From the NCBI GenBank assembly GCA_947627535.1, contig CANQWM010000002.1, positions 105,991 to 169,990 of the forward strand: 64,000 nt of DNA. The letters are read 5' to 3'. A program made the position numbers and the translations under genes. The stretch is from an uncultured Acetatifactor sp. Lineage in GTDB: Bacteria > Bacillota > Clostridia > Lachnospirales > Lachnospiraceae. Position 1 is the stretch's first letter. Every line of letters starts with the position of its first letter. Shown here in pieces: positions 32,950 through 41,418 of this stretch. Below the pieces are notes generated by a model. It saw nothing but the letters and a program-made list of their open reading frames with translations, was not told where the DNA came from and made no database searches.

Positions 32950-34325
32950 GTCCCAATCGCCCCATGCTCCCGCACCATCCTGCAGACCGCGCCGGACAGC
33001 GCCAGCACACAGATCAGGTTCGGCACCGCCATCAGGCCGTTGCAGATATCCGACAGCATCCAGACGGTCTTCAGGGAAAACACACAGCCGAAGAAAGCCG
33101 AAACCCCATAGACCAGCCGATACCAGAGATTGTATCTGGCGCTGCCGCCCATGAGAAATTCAAACACCTTCTCCCCCTGATACGCCCATCCCACGATAGT
33201 GGCAAAGGCGAACAGCCCGATGCAGACGCTGACAAACAGATCCGCCCGCCGTCCGAAAGCGGTGGCAAAGACCGCAAGGATGATCCCCGTTCCGTCCAGA
33301 CTTCCGCTTTGTACCGCCTCCGTCCCCAGAACGCCGGAAGCCGCCAGCGCCAGTCCCGTCAGGGTACACATCACCGCCGTGTCGAGAAAAACGCCGGTCA
33401 TGCTTATGTATCCCTGTCTTACGGGATCGTCGGTGTCGGCTGCCGCGGCCGTGATGCCGGACGCCCCGAGTCCGGCTTCATTGGAAAAGATCCCCCGCGC
33501 CACGCCCCATCGCAGGGATTGAAATGCCGTGACAGTCACCGTCCCGAACAGGCCGCCGGACACCGCCCCCGGCGCGAAGGCGCCCGCCACGATCCCGCCC
33601 AGCGCGCCGGGCAGATTCCGCCAGTTTACCGCGATCACGGCAAGACTCCCCAGCAGATACAAAAGCCCCATGGCGGGGACAAGCACCTTCGTCACCTTCG
33701 AGATCACGCCGATGCCTCCCAGCACCACAAGAATCGTCAGCACCGACAGAATCAGCCCCGTGCGCGCTTTCGGGATCCTGAATGCATACCAGAAAGCGTC
33801 CGCCACGGAATTGGACTGGGTCATATTTCCCATCCCAAGGGAAGCCAGAACCGCCATCAGCGCGAACCATCCGCCTAAAAGCTTCCCCCTTTTCCCCGGG
33901 AACGCCCTGACACAGGTATACATCGGCCCGCCCACCGGCTCCCCGCGGCTGTTTTTTGTCCGCCACGCCACCGAAAGCGTGCTTTCCGCCAGCTTTGTGG
34001 CAAGTCCGATCAGGCTTGTCACAACCATCCAGAACAGCGCGCCAGGACCTCCCAGCAGCATGGCCGTCGCCACGCCGAGAATATTGCCGGTGCCGATCGT
34101 AATGGCAAGCTCCGTCATCAGGGCGGAAAAGGAAGAAATCCCTCCCGCCCCGCCGCTCTTTTTCGATTCGCCGCTGACGGCGCATTTCATCGCGTATTTC
34201 AGATTTTTCAAGGGCAGAAAACGCATTCTGACCATCAGGTACGCGCCAGTACCCAGAAGGAGCAGAAGCATCCAGGGTCCCCAGACAAAATCGTCCGCCC
34301 TTGCAATCAGATCCCTCATATTCAA
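32946..34325 (-). CDS. Alanine or glycine:cation symporter (AGCS family)
   Basis: The 459-residue membrane protein has about ten hydrophobic segments. AGCS landmarks are 'TIGTGNILGVATAM', 'GGPGALFWM', 'GGPMYTCVRAF' and 'GIFSNEAGLGASGITAAAA'. It should import alanine or glycine with Na+ or H+. Substrate and ion cannot be told from sequence. The gene lies between a terminator (34329-34375) upstream and the miaB promoter downstream. No other amino-acid transport gene is adjacent. Confidence 0.92.
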   Translation of the reverse strand: MNMRDLIARADDFVWGPWMLLLLLGTGAYLMVRMRFLPLKNLKYAMKCAVSGESKKSGGAGGISSFSALMTELAITIGTGNILGVATAMLLGGPGALFWMVVTSLIGLATKLAESTLSVAWRTKNSRGEPVGGPMYTCVRAFPGKRGKLLGGWFALMAVLASLGMGNMTQSNSVADAFWYAFRIPKARTGLILSVLTILVVLGGIGVISKVTKVLVPAMGLLYLLGSLAVIAVNWRNLPGALGGIVAGAFAPGAVSGGLFGTVTVTAFQSLRWGVARGIFSNEAGLGASGITAAAADTDDPVRQGYISMTGVFLDTAVMCTLTGLALAASGVLGTEAVQSGSLDGTGIILAVFATAFGRRADLFVSVCIGLFAFATIVGWAYQGEKVFEFLMGGSARYNLWYRLVYGVSAFFGCVFSLKTVWMLSDICNGLMAVPNLICVLALSGAVCRMVREHGAIGT

Positions 34326-34328
34326 AAT

Positions 34329-34375
34329 AAGACCTCCCGGCCGCTTTGTAAAAATATATCGGTCCGGAAGGTCTT
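34329..34375 (-). terminator. Terminator after the two-component operon
   Basis: Arms 34329-34340 (aagacctcccgg) and 34364-34375 (ccggaaggtctt) pair with one mismatch. On the minus strand the stem ends in TCTTATTTTG. It lies 16 bp after the stop at 34392. Confidence 0.65.
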
Positions 34376-34391
34376 TTATGCAGACAATCTA

Positions 34392-35501
34392 TCATTGATC
34401 GGCAAATTCCGGGATCAGACGGCAGATATCGTCGATGCCGCAGTAAATTTCCGGAAACCAGAAGACTTCCTCCGACGCATCCGTCTCCTGGGGCGTCATC
34501 TGAATACTGAAGTCCAGAGACCGGACGGAAGGAAACAGATGGATGAAAAACGTATTTCCGTCCCAGGAAATATCCGTCGCCCTTCCGTCTTTATACATCT
34601 GCATTACCTCATCCCGCGTCAGCCTGCCGCTGTTCCGGCCGTCCTCTCCGGCGGATGAATTTTGCACGCCGCCCGCAGCCGAATTGTCCGACTTGTCGGC
34701 CGGCTCTTTTTCAGCCACGCCGTCGTACCAGTCGTCCATATCCGCTATATCGACGCAGTCATACGTATAATAGATCAAAAAGCAAAGCTCCGTAAGGTCG
34801 ATCCCCGACGAATCGAGAAGGGCCTGCAGGCTGGATCTGTTATGCATGATATAGTCCTTTTCGGCAGCGTTTGCCGCCGGATCCGTCCGCTCCGCCCAAA
34901 CGCCATATACCGTCATATCCTCCGCGTCAACAAGGAGCTTCATCCGATTGTCATCTATGGTCAGTTCAAAATACCAGATCAGGAAATTCACGCCCTCCGA
35001 ATAATTGTCGCTGTATATCACATATTGCTTCCATGTATGGATCGCGGTGGGAGAATTCCGGGGTTCGATGAAAATGACGTCTTCGTAAATGTTCTCGCTA
35101 AAATCCTGGCGGGAAAGCAGGCCCGCTTCCCATAACATCGGCAGAATATAATTTCCCTGATTATAGTCTGAAAGCTTTCTCCAGTCTATCTCCCGATAAG
35201 TCTCTTCCGTCACCGGGAGTTCTTCCACGGAAACATAATAATCCCTGCCCCGATACAGACCGTCGGAAAAATTTTGAAGTCTCCGGAATAACGACGTCTC
35301 ATAACCGGAGCTTAAAAGGGACAGATCCGTCTTCTCGCGTTCCTCGTAAGTTATGTCCCTGCAAAGATATCTGTCACGGATCCCAAACAATATCTGAGGC
35401 ACAAAAAAAGCGCAGAGCAGCACAGCGAGCAGCCCCAGCGTGCCCGCCGCATACAATCTCCCGCTTTTCCTCTCTTTTTTCCCGCTCCGGCTTTTCTTCA
35501 T
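34392..35501 (-). CDS. Membrane-anchored protein of unknown function, two-component operon
   Basis: The 369-residue protein has a basic N-terminus, one membrane segment (about residues 18-38) and a large predicted extracytoplasmic part. A Ser/Asn/Glu-rich low-complexity stretch lies near 265-290. I do not recognise the family. The ATG directly abuts the sensor kinase stop codon (TAAATG), so it is co-translated and probably works with the kinase at the membrane, as an accessory sensor or a target (inference). A terminator follows. Confidence 0.8.
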   Translation of the reverse strand: MKKSRSGKKERKSGRLYAAGTLGLLAVLLCAFFVPQILFGIRDRYLCRDITYEEREKTDLSLLSSGYETSLFRRLQNFSDGLYRGRDYYVSVEELPVTEETYREIDWRKLSDYNQGNYILPMLWEAGLLSRQDFSENIYEDVIFIEPRNSPTAIHTWKQYVIYSDNYSEGVNFLIWYFELTIDDNRMKLLVDAEDMTVYGVWAERTDPAANAAEKDYIMHNRSSLQALLDSSGIDLTELCFLIYYTYDCVDIADMDDWYDGVAEKEPADKSDNSAAGGVQNSSAGEDGRNSGRLTRDEVMQMYKDGRATDISWDGNTFFIHLFPSVRSLDFSIQMTPQETDASEEVFWFPEIYCGIDDICRLIPEFADQ

Positions 35502-36992
35502 TTATGCTTCCGTCCCCTGGTCCGCGCTTCCTTCCGTTTCGCTTTGCAGCATCTTTGCGACGAATGTACTCATATCGGGGAAGCGGATCTGTATTACAGT
35601 TCCCTCTCCCAGGTTGCTGTCGATTTTTAACTCCGCCCCGTGCAGCTGCGCGATCTTCTGGCAGAGCGCCATACCGATTCCGGCTCCGCCCTCCTTCCTG
35701 GAACGGGATTTGTCCACCATGTAAAAGGCCTCCGTGATCCGCCCGATTTCCTCCTTCGGGATCCCCCGGCCGTTGTCTACCACCTTTACCTCATAGCCCT
35801 CCTTCAAAGCCGTTCCCCTTAACAGAATAAAGCTTTCGCCCTCCTTATCCATGGCCTTCATAGCGTTGTCCAGCAGATTGTAGAACAGGGAGAGCAAAAG
35901 CTCCTCGTCTCCCCAGACCATTCCCCTGTCCATGTTGATCTTACCGCGGATGCCCCGGTTTTTAAAGACCGGCCGCATGGTAGTCCGGATATTTTCCTCC
36001 AGGCTCTTCATATTGACCTGCCGGAAATCCTCCACGCCCCGCTCCATGCTGAACAGCTCCAGCAGCTTATGGGAGAGGCTTTCCAGGCGTTTCCCCTGAC
36101 TGTAAATATAAAAGTATGCCTCTCTTCTCTCCGCTTCGGTAAGATCCACGGAATTGAGCATATCGGCGTACCCGATAATGGAAGTCAGCGGCGTCTTCAG
36201 TTCATGCGCGAACGCGGCGGTAAAATCCTCCTTCTGTTTTGCCTCCAGCGCCTTCGCCTCCATCTGGTCCACAAGCCGGTCCGCCATCCGGTTAAAGCTT
36301 CTCGCCAGAGATCCCACCTCGTCTCCGCTTTTGTTGTGGGACCTGAATTCGTACCGGCCCTCCGCGATCTTCTCCGCCATTCTGTCCAGCCGGATGATCG
36401 GCCCCGTGATATATCGGGAGAGCAGATAGATTCCGATGCCGCCAACGGCCAAAAGACATACCAGCGCGATCCGGTACTGGATGAGAAGTCCGCCCCTGTC
36501 CTCATAGATTGCCGTCAAATCCCTGCATGTCCCAAGATAGACCGGCGTCTCTCCTATCTCTGAGACAGCGGCGGTAAGCATATAATAACCGCTCCCCGCC
36601 CTTCGGACACAATAGCCGTAGGTGTCGTCTCCGTCCAGGGACGCCACAAGCTCCTCCGCCTCCTTCTCAAGCCCCGTCATGACCACATACTCCCTGCCGT
36701 AATACCATTCGTCGTCACTCTGGAGCACAAAGCAGTGGTTTCCGTTGCGCTCAACACTTCCCGCAATGCTCTCCATGGTTCTGTTGACGGCATATTCCGC
36801 GCCAAATTCCTCCACGGAATGAAATCCCATCTCAAAGAGGAAATGAAACATGCGGCTCTCGCTGTTTCCGCGCTCCAGTTCCCGGTCCAGGAGCCTGGAA
36901 AAATTGGACGACAGCATCCAAGCCCCGAACACTGTAAAGATCAGCGTTAGGAACACCACCGTTATAAAAAAAAGCTTATCGGCAAATTTCAT
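35502..36992 (-). CDS. Membrane sensor histidine kinase
   Basis: The 496-residue kinase has membrane segments at about residues 8-28 and 172-192 flanking a 140-residue outer sensor domain. HAMP follows (about 193-245), then HisKA with phospho-acceptor His263 in FAHELKTPL, then a HATPase domain with 'NLLDNAMKA', 'DNGRGIP' and 'GGAGIGMALCQ'. It is paired with the response regulator 3 bp upstream and the membrane protein directly downstream. The signal is unknown. Confidence 0.95.
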   Translation of the reverse strand: MKFADKLFFITVVFLTLIFTVFGAWMLSSNFSRLLDRELERGNSESRMFHFLFEMGFHSVEEFGAEYAVNRTMESIAGSVERNGNHCFVLQSDDEWYYGREYVVMTGLEKEAEELVASLDGDDTYGYCVRRAGSGYYMLTAAVSEIGETPVYLGTCRDLTAIYEDRGGLLIQYRIALVCLLAVGGIGIYLLSRYITGPIIRLDRMAEKIAEGRYEFRSHNKSGDEVGSLARSFNRMADRLVDQMEAKALEAKQKEDFTAAFAHELKTPLTSIIGYADMLNSVDLTEAERREAYFYIYSQGKRLESLSHKLLELFSMERGVEDFRQVNMKSLEENIRTTMRPVFKNRGIRGKINMDRGMVWGDEELLLSLFYNLLDNAMKAMDKEGESFILLRGTALKEGYEVKVVDNGRGIPKEEIGRITEAFYMVDKSRSRKEGGAGIGMALCQKIAQLHGAELKIDSNLGEGTVIQIRFPDMSTFVAKMLQSETEGSADQGTEA

Positions 36993-36995
36993 GGA

Positions 36996-37655
36996 TCACT
37001 TTTCTCCCTCAAGCCGATATCCAACCTTGTACACCGCCGTGATTTCATTGTCCCAGTTCAGCTTCTTTTTCAGACGCTGGATATGGAGATCCACCGTCCT
37101 GCTCTGCCCCATATACTCTCCGCCCCAGACATTTTCATAGATCGTCTCCCGGTAAAGCGCGATATTCCGGTTTCTGGCAAGCAGGAGAAGCAGATCGAAC
37201 TCCTTCATCGTCAGCGGGATCTGCTCCCCGTTTCTCGTCACGCAGCGGGAGGAAGAGTCGATCACCACATCAAAAACCGTCAGCACCGTCTCCGCCTTAT
37301 GATACCGCCGCAGCACCGCCTCCACCCTGGCCAGCAGCTCCACGATCTCAAAGGGCTTTGTCAGATAATCGTCCGCCCCCATCTTAAGGCCCTTTACCTT
37401 ATTTCCGGTGCTTCCCAGCGCCGTGAGAAAAATCACAGGCAGCTCAATCGCCTTTGCATACTCCATCAGTTCATAACCGTTGATTCCCGGCAGCATGATG
37501 TCGAGAAGCAGCAGGTCAAATTTTTCGCGGTCCATCAGATCAGCCGCCTTTTCGCCGTCCGGCGCCCAGACACACTGATAACCGGCGCGGCGCAGATTCA
37601 TTTTGATCAGATTCGCGATGGGTTCTTCGTCCTCCGCAATCAGTATTTTTATCAT
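36996..37655 (-). CDS. OmpR/PhoB-family response regulator
   Basis: The 219-residue regulator has a complete receiver: acidic pair at 'AEDEE', phospho-acceptor Asp52 in LLLDIMLPG and Lys100 in GADDYLTKPF. The C-terminal winged helix contains 'LTMKEFDLLLLLARN' and 'VDLHIQRLKKKL'. ATG at 37655 matches the family N-terminus (MIKILIAEDEE); GGGGTGG lies just upstream. It is a candidate for binding the 11-bp repeats at 4066 and 31399, but nothing in the sequence ties it to them specifically. Confidence 0.95.
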   Translation of the reverse strand: MIKILIAEDEEPIANLIKMNLRRAGYQCVWAPDGEKAADLMDREKFDLLLLDIMLPGINGYELMEYAKAIELPVIFLTALGSTGNKVKGLKMGADDYLTKPFEIVELLARVEAVLRRYHKAETVLTVFDVVIDSSSRCVTRNGEQIPLTMKEFDLLLLLARNRNIALYRETIYENVWGGEYMGQSRTVDLHIQRLKKKLNWDNEITAVYKVGYRLEGEK

Positions 37656-37777
37656 GTTCCACCCCATTTTACACATATTTTCCATAAATCCACCCGCAGG
37701 AGCGGCAGGAAAACACCGCTTCCGCGGAATAATAATCCTATGGTAAACCCGGGATGTATCTTTTTTGTATCAATAGT

Positions 37778-39112
37778 TTACATCGGACCCTTATCCCGTA
37801 AAAATGTGTGCCAGAGCTTCCGCCTGCACTCAAAGGGAGAGGCATATCTCTCGGAATCCACATCGAAACGCAGGAATCCCTTCTGACGTCCCGTCACAGG
37901 CTTCCAGGGGAAAAGTCCCTCTCCGTTGGGGTCCCCGCTGCGGACAAAGTTGGCCACATAATCCATCATCCGCGCCGCCAGCGCATAATCTGCCTCCTCA
38001 AAGGGCCGCCAGCATCTTTTCATATTGCCGAAAAAGTACCAGAGATCCGCAGCATGGAAAGCGCCATAGCGGTTCCCCGGCAGCCTCCTGTCAAAGAAAA
38101 ATCCGTAAACCGGCTGTCTTTTTTCTCTCGCATTGCGCTTCGCCCAGCCGTAGGCCAGTTCAAAGATCAGATAAGGCATGAAATCCTGGCTTGTGACGCC
38201 GACGATCAAGGGAATATCCAGATCCGTCCCCGCCTTCCGTATCTTCTGCGGAAGCTCCGGAATAATGGTCCCATCTATACCGGGCTGAAGATAATGCATG
38301 TCGTTTTCTTCCCTCGAAACCTGATACCAGGCTTCCCAGATCACCTTCGCAGGCAGCCTGCGGAACGCTTCTTCCTCCTGTACCCCTGCCCGCTCCTGCA
38401 CCCGGTTCCAGAATCCCTCCGACTCCGCTTCCGTATAAGGCCGCACTATCTTTGGTATCATGCCCGCGCCGGAAAGCATTACGGCGCCCTTCACGATTCC
38501 CTTCAGCGCCTGGGTGTAAAGCAGATCCGTAACACTCATCGCACCCGCGGACTGCCCCATCAGTGTGATCCTGTCCGGGTCGCCGCCAAAGGCGGAAATA
38601 TTGTCATGGACCCAGCGGATGGCAGCCATCTGGTCATAAAGACCATAGTTCCGGGACCGGTAAAGGGAAAATACATTCAGCCGGTATCCCACCGATACAT
38701 ACACGATTCCCCTCTTTGCGTACTCGTCCGTATCTCCGTGGGGCAGTTCGCCCACCGTCCCGGTCTCATGGCCGCCGCCGTGGATAAATACCAGCACCGG
38801 GCAGTTCTCACCCTCCAGCGGCTTTATGATATTTAGTGTCAGGGCATTTTCCTCATAGAGAAAATGTTCTCCCCTGCGGAACTCCTCGTGATAAAAATTC
38901 CCCTGCTCCTTTTCTTCCGGCCGGAAGGTGTCATACTGAAAACAGTTCCGTTCCTGTTCCGCAGCGTCGTAAACGCCCTCCCAGCCTGTGACAGGCTCCG
39001 GATACGAGAACCGCTCCGCCGTTGCATAGCGGATCCCCCTGAACAGGATGCTCTTCTCCCTCTCTATTCCCTTTACAACGCCGCACGCCGTCCGCAGCAA
39101 GTATTCCTTCAT
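37778..39112 (-). CDS. Carboxylesterase/para-nitrobenzyl esterase family, type B
   Basis: The 444-residue alpha/beta hydrolase has oxyanion motif HGGGHETG (about residue 111) and nucleophile Ser188 in GQSAGA. An acidic residue and a C-terminal His complete the triad in this family, but I did not place them. There is no signal peptide, so it is probably cytoplasmic. The substrate is unknown. It lies 46 bp downstream of ilvN; a functional link is not obvious. A second, distant family member is encoded at 44612-46135. Confidence 0.88.
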   Translation of the reverse strand: MKEYLLRTACGVVKGIEREKSILFRGIRYATAERFSYPEPVTGWEGVYDAAEQERNCFQYDTFRPEEKEQGNFYHEEFRRGEHFLYEENALTLNIIKPLEGENCPVLVFIHGGGHETGTVGELPHGDTDEYAKRGIVYVSVGYRLNVFSLYRSRNYGLYDQMAAIRWVHDNISAFGGDPDRITLMGQSAGAMSVTDLLYTQALKGIVKGAVMLSGAGMIPKIVRPYTEAESEGFWNRVQERAGVQEEEAFRRLPAKVIWEAWYQVSREENDMHYLQPGIDGTIIPELPQKIRKAGTDLDIPLIVGVTSQDFMPYLIFELAYGWAKRNAREKRQPVYGFFFDRRLPGNRYGAFHAADLWYFFGNMKRCWRPFEEADYALAARMMDYVANFVRSGDPNGEGLFPWKPVTGRQKGFLRFDVDSERYASPFECRRKLWHTFLRDKGPM

Positions 39113-39158
39113 GAACGCTCTCCCCCTGTTCTTTCATTCGGCGCATTCCGGATTTTTC

Positions 39159-39653
39159 TTATCCCTCGTCATTCTCGCTGCACTTTGCCAGCGCAAGGGT
39201 TCCGGTCCGGGCCACCTCCACAATGCTGACGGTCCGCAGCATCTCAAGCAGCAGCTTTACCCGGTCCGGGGTATCGCAGATCTGGAGCATCATAAAATGC
39301 CGGGACATGTCTACGATTGCAACCTTCATGATCTCGCACAGTTCCATGATCTCCCGGCGGTTGTTCTTGTTGTACCTGATCTTGACGAGCATCATCTCTC
39401 TTGTGATACACTGGCGTTCCGCATAGGTATTCACCTTGATCACATCCAGCTTTTTGTTCAGCTGCTTTTCGATCTGTTCGATGGTCCGCTCATCCCCGCT
39501 GCTGACGATGGTCATCCGGGACGTGGCGGGATCATCGGTTTCCCCCACCGCAAGACTGTCAATATTAAAACATCTTCGGGAAAACAGGCCGGCCACCTTG
39601 CAGAGCACACCGGACCGGTTTTCCACTAACACGGAATAAATTCTTGTCTTCAT
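39159..39653 (-). CDS. ilvN: Acetolactate synthase small (regulatory) subunit
   Basis: This 164-residue protein has an N-terminal ACT domain ('SVLVENRSGVLCKVAGLFSRR') and a C-terminal regulatory domain. It binds the large subunit and confers valine feedback control. It follows ilvB by 57 bp. The usual name is ilvN or ilvH; sequence alone does not choose between them. Confidence 0.92.
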   Translation of the reverse strand: MKTRIYSVLVENRSGVLCKVAGLFSRRCFNIDSLAVGETDDPATSRMTIVSSGDERTIEQIEKQLNKKLDVIKVNTYAERQCITREMMLVKIRYNKNNRREIMELCEIMKVAIVDMSRHFMMLQICDTPDRVKLLLEMLRTVSIVEVARTGTLALAKCSENDEG

Positions 39654-39710
39654 GATTTCCTCTCCTTCCGCCGCACACAGCGCTGTCCTTATGCCACAGG
39701 CCCAGAAACA

Positions 39711-41324
39711 CTATACCAGATCCATGGGATCAATGATGCATTCCAGCAGCATGGCTGCGTCTTCCTTCAGGAACATCCCGATGGTCTCGTCGCACTTTTC
39801 CATGTTCTCCAGTCTCAGGAAGGGAATGCCGTAAGCTGCGGAAAGCTTCTCCATATCCGGGCTGCCGGACAGATCCACCACAGAATAATTGTCCTTGTAG
39901 GTAAAATGCTGATACTGACGCACCATGCCAAGGTAATTGTTTTTCAGCACGATAATCTTTAAGGGAATATGGTGCTGGCAGATCGTGGCAAGCTCCATCA
40001 TGGACATCTGGAAGGATCCGTCCCCGCAGACCGCTACCACCTGTCTGTCCGGCATTACCGCCTTTGCCCCCATGGCCGCCGGAATGGAATACCCCATGGT
40101 CCCCATGCCGCCGGAGGTTAAGAACCGTCCTTTTCTTACCTTCGCGTACGCGCAGGACCAGATCTGGTTCTGTCCCACATCCGCCACGTATACCGCGTCC
40201 TCCTGCATCCGGTCCGTGAGCCTTGCAATAAATTCCGCCGGGTCAACATAGGCCGGATCCGGATGGCGCTGCTTCGCCATCTCCCTGCGGTATCCGTCCA
40301 GGGTTTTGATCCATTCCGCCGTATCGCAGCAAAACGCCTCCTTTTCAAAATCCTCGAAGATATGCTTTGCGTCTCCCACCAGAGGAATGGTGGGCCCCGC
40401 GTTCTTTCCGATCTCGGCTGGATCCACGTCGATATGCACCAGCACCTTGTCCTTCGTGATCAGATCCGGCTGGTTCACCGCCCGGTCCGCCACTCTGGCC
40501 CCCACCATAATCAGCACGTCACATTCGCTCATGGCGCGGTTTGCGTATTTCTCCCCGTTGTTGCCCACCATGCCGTAATACAGGGGATGCTCCGTGGGAA
40601 GCACGCCCTTTCCCATCATGGTTGACACCACGGGGATATTGTGCTGCCGGGCAAAAACCTCAAGTTCCTCCTGCGCCCCGCTTAAAAGGACGCCGCCTCC
40701 TGCGCAGATCAGGGGTCTTTCCGCCTTTTCAAGCTCCTTTATGACCTTTTTGATCTGCACCGCATGTCCCTTGACCGTTGGTTTATATGTGCGCAGCGAT
40801 ACTTCCTCCGGATACTGGAACCCGGAGACCGGCGCATTCTGAACGTCGATGGGCACGTCGATCAGCACAGGCCCCTTCCGCCCTGTGTTGGCGATGTGGA
40901 ACGCCTCCTTAAAGATCCTGGGGATGTCCTTTGCGTTCCTCACAAGGTAACTGTACTTTACAAAGGATTCCACCGCTCCCGTGATATCGGCCTCCTGGAA
41001 TACATCGCTTCCAAGAAGCTCGCTGTTTACCTGTCCGGTAATACAGATCAGCGGGATACTGTCCGCGAACGCCGTGGCGATTCCGGTGATCACGTTTGTG
41101 GCGCCGGGGCCGGAGGTCACCGCGCACACGCCGGGCTTTCCCGTCATCCTGGACACGCCGCTGGCCGCATGGGCCGCGTTCTGTTCCGTGCGGACCAGAA
41201 TGGTCCTGATATCCGAATCCAGAATACTGTTATAGAACGGGCAGATTGCCACGCCCGGGTAACCAAACACCGTCGTGACCCCTTCCGCCTCCAGGCATTT
41301 TACGATTGCGTCTGCTCCAATCAT
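39711..41324 (-). CDS. ilvB: Acetolactate synthase large (catalytic) subunit
   Basis: The 537-residue ThDP enzyme condenses two pyruvates, or pyruvate and 2-oxobutyrate, in branched-chain amino acid synthesis. The N-terminus reads 'VFGYPGVAICPFYN'; the catalytic Glu lies in RTEQNAAHAA. The ThDP motif 'GDGSFQMSMMELATICQ' is near the C-terminus. ATG at 41324 is preferred, with AGAGGAAAG upstream. It is a little shorter than E. coli IlvB (about 560), and is followed by ilvN. Confidence 0.93.
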   Translation of the reverse strand: MIGADAIVKCLEAEGVTTVFGYPGVAICPFYNSILDSDIRTILVRTEQNAAHAASGVSRMTGKPGVCAVTSGPGATNVITGIATAFADSIPLICITGQVNSELLGSDVFQEADITGAVESFVKYSYLVRNAKDIPRIFKEAFHIANTGRKGPVLIDVPIDVQNAPVSGFQYPEEVSLRTYKPTVKGHAVQIKKVIKELEKAERPLICAGGGVLLSGAQEELEVFARQHNIPVVSTMMGKGVLPTEHPLYYGMVGNNGEKYANRAMSECDVLIMVGARVADRAVNQPDLITKDKVLVHIDVDPAEIGKNAGPTIPLVGDAKHIFEDFEKEAFCCDTAEWIKTLDGYRREMAKQRHPDPAYVDPAEFIARLTDRMQEDAVYVADVGQNQIWSCAYAKVRKGRFLTSGGMGTMGYSIPAAMGAKAVMPDRQVVAVCGDGSFQMSMMELATICQHHIPLKIIVLKNNYLGMVRQYQHFTYKDNYSVVDLSGSPDMEKLSAAYGIPFLRLENMEKCDETIGMFLKEDAAMLLECIIDPMDLV

Positions 41325-41418
41325 GCTGCTTTCCTCTTTTCCGCCGTTTTCCCGGCACACTGATATTTCTGCGCGCTTCCCTTATCCGCGCTGCCGCGGA
41401 CAGGCGCCTGTCTTACGG

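Noticed and set aside
34392..37655. The kinase/regulator operon as the certain controller of the 11-bp repeats
   Set aside because: The regulator is of the right family, but no copy of the repeats lies upstream of its own operon, and a second OmpR-type regulator is present at 63587-64000. The link stays open.
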